A stretch of DNA of 64,000 bases from Cymbidium sinense (GCA_021442155.1 CM038222.1:54617352-54681351), one strand, 5' to 3'; counted from the stretch's first letter, positions 35,340-46,500 are shown. Notes: generated by a model not told the origin, from the sequence alone. Program-made: numbers and translations.

Positions 35340-35899
35340 ATATTGAAGGAGGTGAAAATCAAGCTCAAATTAGATGCTACATTGAAGGCATGGAATACTG
35401 AGTTTGTGAAGTTCAAATATCTCCATGGTGAATATAAGCGATGATATGAGTCTAAGGTTAAAGAAGTTATAGCCTTAGAGGATAAGTTGGTTGAGTCCAG
35501 GGTGACTGTTGTTGACCTCATTTTTAGAATGAGCTCTCAACCCTCCATCTTACACATAGGATTCCTCTTAGACTTTAAGAGTTCTTTAGTCTTAAGACAC
35601 ATCTAGTGATTAGGTGGACACTCAACCTAGCCTAGAAGACTTAGAAGAGTTAGCCATAGGAATAGGTTATGCCTCAAGGTAGGAAAACTCCCTAGCTTAA
35701 ACCATTCCTCACTTTTCCCTAAAGTCAAACTCCAAACCAATTCTATTTAATTTTCTCCAAACTCAAATCAATTCAATGATTTAATCCCATGATTCAAATC
35801 CATGATTAAAATCCATGATTCAAACCCATGATCAAAATCCATCAAAAAAATCCTAACTCCAAATTTTACCTAAGTCATTAATTTTCCCTTATGGACTTA

Positions 35900-36650
35900 A
35901 CCAAAATCATGATCTAAACCTATTCAAATCTTTGAGATTTTCTCATAATCCATTTATATTCTCATTTATATTCACATATATATGAAATATAAATACAAAC
36001 CCATCAAACTAAACTCAAAATTCAAAATCAATTGATAAAATTCTCCTTAAATCCTATAAATTCCCTTTAATGAATTTAACCTAAATCTTGATCAAACCTA
36101 TTCAAATCCTTGGGATTTTTTCAAAACTTTTTTATATTATCATTTATATTCTCATAAATAAAATATAAATATAAATCAATTAAATCTAATTCAAAATTTT
36201 AAATTCCAATTTAAAATTCTCTTAAATCCTTTAAATTCTCTTTAATGGATTTAACATAAATCTTGATCAAACCTATTCAAACTCATGGGATTTTCTCAAA
36301 ACTTATTTGTATTCTCATTTATATTCTCATATATAAATGAAATATAAATATAAATCAATCCAATCCAATTAAAAAATTAAATTCCAATTTAAAATTTCCC
36401 TTGAATCCTTTAAATTCCATTTAACATATTTAACCTAAATCATGATTAAACCACTTCAAATTCTTGGAATTTTCTCATGATCCATTTATATTCTCATTTA
36501 TATTCACATATATAAATGAAATATAAATTCAAAAAATCAAAACCTATTCCAAAAAATCAAATTCAAATCCACTCAAAATCAAATCTAAGCCTTTCAAGCC
36601 AAATCTTGAACTTAGCCAAATCACTTTCAAATCAAGCCAAACTCTTGATT
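35900..36650 (+). repeat. 178-bp tandem repeats in solo LTR (about 4 units)
   Basis: The word GATTTTCTCATAATCCATTT recurs with changes at about 35935, 36115, 36290 and 36468. Each unit has paired ATTTATATTCTCATTTATATTC words and CTTGATCAAACC. The equivalent LTR at 45766 has only about two units (46127 and 46307). Confidence 0.82.
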
Positions 36651-36849
36651 TCTCTCATGGTTCAATCAACCCTACAATCATGAGCTCATATATAAATCCA
36701 AACTTCAATCACTCAATCAAAACCCAAGTCCAAAATCAAAGCCAAAACCCTTTCATATTCTTCCTTTGAATATGAAATTTTCAAATGGATCAAAACCCAT
36801 TTGACTTTAAACCACTTGTAAATGGATTTATATTTCAATCATGAGTCCA

Positions 36850-37720
36850 TACACAAGATCAACCAACTTCAAATCAAGCTTTGACCAAGCCATCTGACCC
36901 ACTTAGGCTCACTTGACCTAAAGTGACCTAAAGTATCTTATGAACTAACTTTTGATCCTAATCAAATTGGATTGAACCAAACTCATATATCCCTCTCATG
37001 ATCAACAATCATCTTTGGATGATCAATCAATCAAATTGGGTCAAACCAAGTCAACATAACCTAAAATGAAGCCTTACATAGCCAAATTCTACCATAGGCC
37101 AAATTGATTGAAACCATTGATCTAAGTTCCTCATGACCTATGTTTGAACTTGCCCAAGTCAACATTTGAGCCTAACCTAGCCCAATTGGCCCACTTGACC
37201 CAAGTTGACCCATTTTGACCTAAATGGCCAAAATGCATCAAAACTTGATCTAAGCCAAATTTATTGAAACCAATGGATCAAATCCATTCCAAATCACATG
37301 TGGAACTTGACCAAAGCCTCAATTGGCCAACTAGACCCAACCTAGCCCAATTGACCTTAGAACATGACTAAAGGGGTCATGTTGAGCCAAAATTGAACTT
37401 AACCCAAATTGATTGAAAACAAAGACACCAATCCACTCCATATGACTAACCTAACCTAAACCTACCCTTGACCTACCTCAAATAGGCCAAATGGGTCAAA
37501 TAGGTCAACTTGACCCATTTGACCTAAATGAAGTCATATGAGCCAAATCCAAAACTATACCAAATTGAATCAAACCAAAGACACCAAAAAATTTCAAATG
37601 ATCATATGAACTTGACCCAACCCTTGGTTTGACCAATTTGACCAATTGGTCAACTTGAAGTTGACCCATTTTGACCTAAATGGGTCAACATGAGCCAAAC
37701 CCTATCAAATGAATTCCAAA
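36850..37720 (+). promoter_or_regulatory. TTGACC-rich block of the solo LTR
   Basis: At least a dozen TTGACC words lie between about 37190 and 37680, usually as ACTTGACCCA or TTTGACCTAA, with many GGTCAA complements. TTGAC[C/T] is the W-box core bound by plant WRKY factors. The same density is kept in the other LTR (46730-47345). Binding is inference only. Confidence 0.5.
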
Positions 37721-38150
37721 TCCAATGAAACTTGGCCAAACCTAGTTTCTCCACATACCCAACATGTCCAAAGTAGAAAAATAGCAAAATGACCATTCTA
37801 CCCATAGGACATAGAAAAAATTTTGGCCTAACCCATGTGTAATTTGGTCATACCCTCTTCACAATCACTTGAGGCTTTCTTAAAAGCTCAAGGGGACTTA
37901 GCAATGAGTGGTGCACCCAACCCAATGGATTTGGGCCAGCCCATTTGGTCCCTAGACCAAACCCGACCTCCTAGCTCAAAATTGAAATTTCAAACTCCCT
38001 CTTAAGCTCAAATTAAGGCACATGGGAGATTGGCAATCCACTCCTTGGATCAAACTGACCATGTGCACACTCAAAATATATCAAATAGCCCTCCCAATAT
38101 GATCAATTGGATCAAAACAGCAAGAGCATTGACGGTCATCCAATCCTTCA

Positions 38151-38171
38151 AGGGGGAGATATACTCCCCCT
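38151..38171. promoter_or_regulatory. Perfect conserved hairpin in solo LTR
   Basis: Arms AGGGGGAG and CTCCCCCT around ATATA. Identical in the LTR at 47817-47837, although flanking sequence differs. Confidence 0.7.
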
Positions 38172-38724
38172 AATTCAATTCAATTCTCACTTGCCCTCGA
38201 TTGAAGCTAAGGAACTTGAGCAATCATCGGGAGCAATCCCATGCTTCTTAGAGGATTAGAATTCCCCATTTCTTGATTTTGCAGTGTCAAAAAATAGGGA
38301 GCTCAATCCATTAGTCAATTTCTTCCTCACTTGATTTCCTTCAAATTTCTCTTGCACACTTCATCTAGGAGCTCAAGTGCACCTAAGCTTCTATTGGGTT
38401 CCACAACAAGGAAGGATCAAATTGGATTAAAGTTGAAGCTCAAGCAAGGAGGAGTTGGTCCATACATTGATCCACTTCATCTCAAGTGCTCATAGTCTCA
38501 ACAAGGTTTCATCTCAACCAGATGAAGCTTCTTCAAGGAAATCGAGCACCGATGATCACCTCTGGCGAGGTATGAGATTTTTTTATCACTAAACTCAATA
38601 TGGTGTGGAGCTTTGTGAAAGAAATTTTCACCCCATCAATTTTTGACCGTTGGATTTGTCGCTCTTTGTCTTTAGATGGTGTGGGTTGAATTTGGTTTGA
38701 TTTTATGCTAGATCGAGCTTAGAT

Positions 38725-38766
38725 CTTCCCCTTGATCATGGACGGTCTCTATTGATCAAGGGGAAG
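38725..38766. promoter_or_regulatory. 14-bp perfect inverted repeat in solo LTR
   Basis: Arms CTTCCCCTTGATCA and TGATCAAGGGGAAG with a 14-base loop beginning TGGACGGTC. A second, near-perfect stem (CTTAGTCATCCAT with ATGGACGACTAAG, one mismatch) follows at 38779-38817. The homologous site of the other LTR keeps a hairpin but with different arm sequence. Confidence 0.75.
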
Positions 38767-41700
38767 AACTTGGATCATCTTAGTCATCCATATGTACATT
38801 TTAGATGGACGACTAAGATTATTCAACACATTTAGAAATCTATTCACCCTTTTTAAAATGCGGGGATCCAGCGTCGATTTGATGGATGATAGAGGATTAA
38901 AGCGTGTGCCACCACCACTTGTGAGGTGACAACTTAAGTTATCCCCTCACGTGATGCGTGTAAAACACGATCGTCACATACTCGTGGCCGTGAGCTAGGG
39001 ATTAGCTAGGGATTAGTTAAGTGCATTAATTAATTCCTAATTAATCTAAGGATCATAAAAAATGTATAACTCACTCTAAAAAATTCAAGAAAATATGAAA
39101 TAAAATCCTATGGATAGATAATTAAACCTAGACCATTTTAAAATTAATTTTAATGAGTTTTGAATTATGTTTTTCTCTGAATTTGGGTTTTATTAGAAAA
39201 TGTATTTTCCTAATTACTCTTTAATTAGGCATCTGATTAATCCCAAATTTCTTGGGTAAGTTTTAGGGGATGACTTTTACCACTCATAATTTCCTTGAGA
39301 TTTATTGAAGTCTTGATTAGAGTAGTTGAATATGGTTTCCTTAATTACCCTTCTCATGTAATTAAGCATAATTAGGTATGATTAGTATTTTTACCCTATG
39401 ATTAGGATTTATTAAGGTCAGATCCAATAAGTAGGAGGTTTATGGAATAATTTTGGGGCATTTCCCCTAGCTATTCCCCTCTTCTCTTCTTAATCTCCTC
39501 TTAATTATAGGTTAATTCAATAATTATCCCCTTAATCAATTTCTAAAATTCTAAAAGTTCCATAACTTAATTAATCTACCTTGGGTAGATGCTTGGGTGT
39601 TTAATAGCCTAAGTTCAATTAAGGAAATCAAAATCAATTCACATGTGTGAAAGGGTATTTTGAAATTACTTAAACCCCTTAGCTTAATTAACTTTTAATT
39701 GTAAGCCAAATTGCATTAGGTCATTTCATTATTAGGTGCATTACAAATTTAAATTCTTTGTGGGTTTTATGTCATCTCATTGTCTCATAATTATTTAGTT
39801 AATTCTTCTAAGGTGGTGTAGGTAAGGGTTAATTAAGCCATTTAATTCTTATCTTAACCTAATCAACACATAAAATTGATTTAATTGTTTAAAAATTAAA
39901 CAAAAATATCAAACACATGTGGAATGGGTTAGGACAAACATCTCACCTTTTCAAGATTAAATCAAACTTCAAACTAAATAAAAAATTTTTGAAATTCACT
40001 TTCATTTATTCTAAATTTTCTATCTATAAGAATGTCTTTAGGATTTAAGTGAAGTGAGTTTGTTTACATGCTTTCATTACTTTGAATCTTTCCTAACATG
40101 TTAAGTTGTATGTCATGTGATATCATGCATTCATAGTTTTGAAATTCAAATTTTAAAATGAAATTGCTTACTTTATGTCAAATTTGCATGTGTTGGATAA
40201 AGTAGAAATATTAATGGCTATTATCACTACTAAATTCAAATTATTTTCAAAATACATAAATCAAATACCAAAATTGAAAGTGTGCTTTACTTATACTTAT
40301 AAGCTTGCATGTGATATATTATAAAAGTGTGCTTAGCATAGGTTTCTTTTCTTTCTTATGTTAGCATAACTTTGAATAGGAGTTGGTAAGATGTAGGGTT
40401 CATTTGAAAAGAACCCAACACTTACTTAATTCCATACCCTATTCATCCCTATGCTACCACCTAAGAAGGGTTGCCTATATTTGGATACATAAATTGCATA
40501 AATAAAAATGAATCCATCAAACAATTTTTTTTGCATTCTCCTTTTCCATTTTATTTCTTTTATACATATGTTTGTATTTAGGGAAAGTGGTATATTAGTC
40601 TGGACAACCCGAGGTTGCGAGGCTTTAAGTAGCCCTAAGTAGGTCTTATACCTTACACCTCTAGTTAACAATGGAGTTGTACTCACTTATGCCTTTCTTA
40701 CTTTCATATGTGTATGTGAAATTTTGGATAAGGAAAACCTTTTCTTCTTAAGAAAATCATGCATATTCAAATTCTAAATTTTCTTAAATGGATTACTTAG
40801 CATGCATCATAAAGTGTGTTAAATATTCTCATTTGCATGTATAGATATGCTTAGGTTCCATCCATATGCATGCTATATATGTTGAGGAAAGAAATGAAGT
40901 AATGTGTGTTATGTGAATTTTGATTCATTTTATTTAATCTTAAAATGCCTTTCTTTTTGAATAGGTTTGTTTAGAGTTTATCTAAACTTAGGATTAATTA
41001 ACAGATTTAATTAAACATTCACCTAAATGAAACTAAAATGTGAATCTACTTTAGAAATTACTTAGGTTAGGGAAGGGAAGGGAAGTTCTTTTCTCTTTCT
41101 CTCTCTTCATAACTTAGTAATTAATTATATGATTTACTTGAACTAAATCAAAACATGAAATAAGATCAACCCAAAGCAATTAAACAACTTAAATGAAACC
41201 CTCCTCTAAGTTGAACATGTTCTTCACACTTATAAAATTTAAACCTGAAGCCATAGCTAAGCATACCACACAGGCCTTCAAAGCACACACATTAGCCTAA
41301 GTCACCACTTCTAGCCTTATGCTAGGTCGGTGCATGGTTTAATGATTATTTTTCTTTATGATATATGTTTTTAGACTAGATGTTAGGGTGTATGCTCATA
41401 GAATGAATGGTAGGACATTCTTAGTCTAACTATTCTTTTTTCCAGGGGATTATGCTAAAGGGGCGCTATCATAAATAAAAATATAAATGCTTTTGCTTGT
41501 GCTTTATACCCCTAAGCATAATCCATAGGCTAGGTGGACTTAGTCACCCATGTGTGGGGTGATAAGTCTAATATACATGCTTGGGATTTTTGTGGTGTGT
41601 TTTAGCTAACCTTTATTTTGCAGGTATTAGTTAGATTTCCACTTTTTCTTTTCATGTAAAAATTTGTATAATTAGGATTTTAGAATAATTATTATGGGGA

Positions 41701-43514
41701 TTAGGATGAGCATTGGTCATAAGATCCTATCTTATGCACCATGTAAAGCCTTGGAGCATCCACCTTCCTACCATCCATAGGAAGGAACCCAAAGAAGAAA
41801 GAAGAATAGAAGAAGGAAGAAGGAAGAAGAAAAGAAGAAAGAAGAATAAAGCTTGAAGACCCCATAACAATGAATTCCTTTGCTTAATTGTAATTTAATT
41901 CATTTGTAATTTGAGTTGTATAAGGGTAGAGCTCGGCTACTCATATTTAATATTTTTGGGTTTGTGCGATGGTGCCCGACCACAACGGCCATTTATTCCT
42001 TTTACGATTAGATTTATAAATTGATTGATGATTTGTTTAGCTTTTGTATTAAGTGGCATGATTTTCTTAGTTTCTTCCTTGCTTTATGTATGGCCTGGAT
42101 GTGATTAGGCTCTTTAGGAAAAATAAATCTTTTACCCAACTTAACAACTCAAATTAAAATTAAACAACTCATAACCTCATCTAAAGCTTAGGTTTAAAAT
42201 CAAGATAAAGAATTAGCAACCCCCTTTTGGAATAACATTTTTTATAATATCATGCACAAATGCATCTTATTTCACTCTTGATTGGAGGGCTTCCACCTTT
42301 TGAGAAACTCAGCTTGACCTTTGAGAGTCATGGTGGAAACTCACCTCCTCCCTTCTCGTTGATTTTGGCCAATAATCTTCTTTCTCATGCATTAGTCATA
42401 AAAATCCTATTATACTGAGTCAAAATAATGTTCCAAAATGAAAAAAAAAATAAAATTTGAATTGCATTAGATTTAGGTCATTTGAAGCATGCCCCTTTAC
42501 ATGATCTAGTCTCTTTAGGGAGTGAGCTTAAGGACTTAGTCTCTTTCTAAATGAATAATAATCTAGCTATCTTGCATAAGCATAAAGACTTGCCTACATG
42601 TTTTTAAAATCATAGGAGGAGTTAGTTGGTAGCCACCCTTAGGGTTGTAAGTCCAAGCTGTCGGGTGGTTTGTCCTCTCTTGTGGAGGCAAACTAATTAC
42701 CCATTTTTGCCTTAGATTTAAGTTGTGCTTCCGACCCTTGCCAAAGCTCCCTAGATTTAGGTTCTGAGGTCTCTTCTCCCCTTTGTGGGACATAAGCATA
42801 ATTCCCCGCCTCTTAGGCATTTTCATAATCTTGTGTTAAGGAATCTTAAGTCCTAAAATTCTAATGAAAATATAACTCAAATAAACTAAATCAATTTCAA
42901 AAATGTAAAGCCCAACTATAGGAGAGTTTGAGATGCTCGTTAGGTTTCCTAGCATCGTGGGCATCTCCTACTTATCTTCCATTTTGGATTCGATAATAAC
43001 TTCCTCTTTTGATCAATCCCATTTGATCCCTCAAACATAAACCAATTGATTAATAGTCCTTTCCTATTAAAATCTTCAAAGACAACGATCATCTACCTTA
43101 ACCAAGAGTTTTCCTAAGGGATCTCATCCCTTAGGATGTAATTAACTATAGGGGCTTGCCCCTGTAGGGAACTTAATGAACTTGATTTTAAAATAAATTC
43201 TTCTTTACTTTTCCATGTAAAGTAAGGGAAGAATCTACATACATATCCATTAGGAGTCCTTATTGAGGTGATTGGTTCCATTAAAGGCGTGATTTCTATC
43301 TCTCGAGATAGTACACTATTTTCTTGATGATGTATCTGATCACTTGAATAAGTACATCTACAGATATGCAAGGCATCTTACCAAGATGAATTTCTATAAG
43401 TGTCGTGTCCTCTTTCATTTCTCACCAATAGATTTGAAAGGCAACTCCGATCAAACCTTCTATAGGAATTTTTCTCCACAACTGTCAACTATGATAACTT
43501 TCCTTTCATTTTAG

Positions 43515-43940
43515 TGTCAGAAGGTTGATAGGACTCTAGATGAGCTAGTGGATGCACGAGCTAAAATAAATCAAACTACGAAAACCATAGAAGTGGTTAA
43601 TGCTAAGATACAGACTTTAGAGGCAGAGAATAAGGCATTACTAGCATAGATCTCAAAAAAAGAGAATATAGAAGTTGACACCAACTTGAAGATTATAAAG
43701 AGCTTCAAAAATTCCATGACCTTCAAGAGTATAATTCAAGATCGGGTTTAGGAAGCTTGTGATCATATCTATGATATTGAGGTGAAGGAACAAGAATGCC
43801 AGCTTCTTGAAGAAGGTTTTATTCATAGTTTTCTGAAAGGGACCTGTTTGGTTCATCACAAGATTTGTCTCCAGGAGAAGACGCAGAGAGCACTACTTCT
43901 TCCTTTTATGATGATAATAGTGAAGATGTGAATGTTGTTT
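43515..43940 (+). pseudogene. Exon 3 of the Tat element C extra ORF
   Basis: Coiled-coil-like C-terminal part of the interrupted ORF described from 34386. The frame after AGG at 35501 continues at TGTCAGAAGGTT (43515) if the sequence between is removed. Stops at about 43648 and 43747 break it. Confidence 0.6.
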
Positions 43941-44108
43941 AACTATATTTTTATTATATTTGTATTTCAATTTGAGATATTTTTAGTGTATGACATATGA
44001 TCATGTTTATGTTTGTGCCATAGTGCTTTGGATTTTTATTTTAAAATAAAATGGTTGATGTTTAAAGTGGTTTGTTACTAATTTAGCTTTCATGTCAAAA
44101 AGTTATTC

Positions 44109-44372
44109 AGTGACATTAGCCTGTATATTTTGTGAGAAAGTCCAATAAGGATATTTTACCCATCAAAGTTTGTTTGTCAGAGTTTCACTTCGATGACATT
44201 AACCTTTGTGAAATAGGTACAAAGTTTTGACCTATCCAAGGTTGTTTGTGAGAGTTTTGTTCAATGACGTTAACCTATGTGGAGTAGGTACAAAGTTTTG
44301 ACCTATCTGAGGTTATTTATCAGAGTTTCGCTCGATGACATTAACCTATGTGGAGTAGGTCCAATCAAAACC
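44109..44372. repeat. 71-bp tandem repeat, about 3.5 units
   Basis: Units begin ATGACATTAACCTTTGTG at about 44109 (diverged, 84 bp), 44193, 44264 and 44335. Each includes TAGGTACAAAGTTTTGACC and GAGTTTCGCTCG-like words. It lies between the extra ORF and the integrase of element C. Confidence 0.88.
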
Positions 44373-44479
44373 ACTTGGGATCAATTTTTCTTTCTTATTG
44401 TTATTATTATTTTAATTTATCATTTTTCAAACAAAAATATGAAACATCAAAATATAGAGTTCAATTTAAATGTTGCATC

Positions 44480-45560
44480 ATAAATTCATTGAATATATCT
44501 TCGTAGGTTCTCAGCATTCCAAGTGCGCGGAAGAATTTTTCCTTCTGAATCTTTGAGCTTGAAAGTTCCTGGTTTAATCATAGCAACCACCACATAAAGC
44601 CTTTCCCAAAGAGGTGAAAGTTTGTTACGTTGTGGTTCTTTACCAACAGATACCAAACTTTGCAGAGCTAGATCCCCAACATTGATAAGCCTATGCTTCA
44701 CTCTCCGATTGAAGTGATGTGCGGTCCATTGATTTTAGGCAGCATTTTTGATTGAAGCTACTTCCCTGATTTCAGGCAATAAATCAAGGTGATATCAGTT
44801 TTCCTTCATTATTTGTTGCATCAAAAATCTAGACCTTAGGACTAGGGATACCAATGTAAACTGGAATAATCATCTCCACACCAAAACACAAATTATTAGG
44901 TGTCTCACCAGTTGGTGCTTTTGTAGTTATACAGTAAGCCTATAATACATTAAGGAGTTCATCCACCCATTGCCCCCCAAGCCTTATCCAAACATTTCTT
45001 CAAGCCTTTTAGAATAGTTTGATTCGTAACCTCAATTTGACCATTTGTTTGGGGGTGTGCTATAGCCGTATGAACTAATTGAATGTCTAAATTTTTGCAG
45101 AAGGAAGTGAATTATTTTCCCGTGAATTGTGTCCCATTATTTTTTAAGATTTTAATAAGAATTCCAAAATGACAAATAATATTTTTCTAAACAAATTGTT
45201 TAGCATTGGCTTCTGTGATTTTTGTTAATGGTTCTGCCTCAACCCATTTAGTGAAATAATCTATCACCATAATGATGAATTTTTATTGTCCAGCTGCAAT
45301 CCCATAATATATATTCCCCATTGAGTAAAAGGCCAAGAACTTTAGAAAGATGAAAGTTTGATTGGCAGAATGTGGCTGAGATTAGAATGCGTTTGACAAT
45401 TGTTACACTTTTTTACAAAATCTAATGCATCATTTTTTATTGTAGGTTTTGAAACTTCTAACAATCATGCTTTTTTGGTCAAGATGCGTGAAGAATGCGT
45501 TTGACAATCGTTACACTTTATCCTGTTGTTGATATCGTTGATTTCCTCTAAGTTATGGTG
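44480..45560 (-). pseudogene. Tat-lineage integrase pseudogene, element C
   Basis: Minus strand. The core begins with DYFTKWVEAEPLTK at about 45262-45221, followed by NIICHFGI near 45180. AHPQTNGQIEVTNQTILKGL (about 45060-45003), DELLNVLWAY near 44960 and KAPTGETPNNL near 44920 complete it. The C-terminal domain HRLINVGDLALQSL (44698-44650), KLSPLWERLYVVVAMIKPGT (about 44620-44560) and LPRTWNAENLRRY (about 44527-44490) is typical of Tat elements. A CNNCQTH-like zinc-finger part near 45400 is locally duplicated with 45495 (repeat of GAATGCGTTTGACAAT). Confidence 0.87.
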
Positions 45561-45765
45561 GTCTTTTAGGTTGTCCAACTCCTAGTAAATGCTGAAGGAT
45601 TTGAGCCTATTGTTCCTCAATTCTTTGTATGTGCTCCTCAAAGTATGAACTATTTCATCTGGTTGGTGGTTTTGATCTTGTTGGGAAGTTTGGTCATCTG
45701 ATATGATGAAGTAATGAGAATCACATTTTCCATGTAAGTTGTGCTTTGAAAACCAGTAGTAGTAG
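45561..45765 (-). other. Unassigned flank of element C
   Basis: Probably more of element C, joined to the integrase by deletion. A minus-strand glutamine- and threonine-rich stretch is visible, but I cannot assign a domain. AGTAG at 45761-45765 is the expected left target repeat of the next element; its partner would lie outside the window. Confidence 0.4.
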
Positions 45766-46089
45766 TGTTGACCTCACTTTTGGAGTGCGCTTTCAACCTC
45801 TCCATCTTAGACATAGGACTCATCTTAGATATTAAGAGTTCTTGTCTCAAGACATTTAGTGATTAGGTGAACACTTAATAGGAGACTTAGAGCATAGCCA
45901 TAGGAACATGTTATGCTTTAGGGGGTGTTAGGAAAACTTTCCTACCCTATAGCTTGAACCAAATCCTCACCCTCTTCTTTCAAATCAACTTCATATCTAA
46001 ATCAACTTAAAATAACCAAAACCAAATCCAAAACTTAAGTCCAAACTCCCAAAAAATCTTTCTTAAGTCACTTTGATTTCATCTTATGG

Positions 46090-46500
46090 TCTTAGCCAAA
46101 TCAAATTTAAATTAATTCAAACTCAAGAGATTTTCTCATAACCCATTTATATTCTCATTTATATGCACAAATATAAATCAAATATAAATTCAAATAACCA
46201 AATTAAATTCAAAACCTAAGTCCAAATTCAAAAGTATTTCCTAAGTCACTTTGATTTCATCTTATGGACTTAGCTCAAATCAAATTCAAGTCAAATAAAA
46301 TTCAAATGATTTTCTCATAACCCATTTATATTCTCATACACTTTCATAAATAAAAAATGAGACATAAAATCAAATACCCAAAACCAAATCCAAAACTCAA
46401 ATCCAAATCTAACTAAATCCAACCATACCTTTTCAAGTCAAATTCTTGAACTTAGCCAAATCCAACTCAAATCAATTCAAACCTTGATTTTCTTCATGAT
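46090..46500 (+). repeat. 178-bp tandem repeats in LTR of element D (about 2 units)
   Basis: GATTTTCTCATAACCCATTT occurs at about 46127 and 46307 with the flanking words seen in the solo LTR at 35900-36650, where about four units are present. Confidence 0.78.

Larger units (their letters stand above)
35510..43480 (+). mobile_element. 8-kb solo LTR of the giant-LTR Tat family
   Basis: Begins TGTTGACCTCA and ends CTCCACA, flanked by perfect ACTGT repeats at 35505-35509 and 43481-43485. It aligns end to end with 45766-55881, which is followed by a primer-binding site and gag-pol, so it is an LTR and not a complete element. At 7971 bp it is exceptionally long; Ogre LTRs of about 5-6 kb are the usual upper range I know. 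It contains 178-bp tandem repeats, a TTGACC-rich block and several conserved hairpins, and no coding sequence. Confidence 0.88.
34386..43940 (+). pseudogene. Extra ORF of Tat element C ('putative gypsy type transposon' family), split by solo LTR
   Basis: Exon 1 (about 34386-35252) has YLTTYEMSLLTSLRFPLAPQ near 34520-34580, IIIGLIIFFRMHGVMLTPE at about 34640-34695, and KWLDF..SQKNWVNKFLFI at about 34756-34820. This is the pattern of the plant family annotated as putative gypsy-type transposon. Exon 2 (35340-35501) is charged and helical. Exon 3 (43515-43940) has a heptad-like stretch LDELVDARAKINQTTKTIEV and IQTLEAENKALL, then QECQLLEEGFIHSF. A GTAAG..CAG intron separates exons 1 and 2; the 8-kb solo LTR sits between exons 2 and 3. 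Stops occur at about 34490, 35445, 43648 and 43747. Function of this family is unknown to me. Confidence 0.7.
33611..45765 (-). mobile_element. Decayed minus-strand Tat-lineage Ty3/gypsy element C
   Basis: Read on the minus strand the order is integrase (45.56-44.48 kb), a 71-bp tandem repeat, an extra ORF in the opposite orientation (43.94-34.39 kb, interrupted), then another tandem repeat block. Tat/Ogre-lineage elements such as Grande and RIRE2 are known to carry an extra antisense ORF between pol and the 3' LTR, and tandem repeats in that region. This layout is the basis for grouping these parts; I cannot see either LTR. The right side is cut by insertion of the element starting at 45766. 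Confidence 0.65.

Noticed and set aside
34386..35501. A host gene with introns.
   Set aside because: The protein pattern belongs to a transposon-associated family, it is flanked by tandem repeats and a Tat integrase, and it has internal stops.
35510..43480. A non-autonomous element with its own internal domain (LARD-like).
   Set aside because: The unit is matched end to end by a sequence that is itself the LTR of a gag-pol element, and no LTR pair was found inside it.
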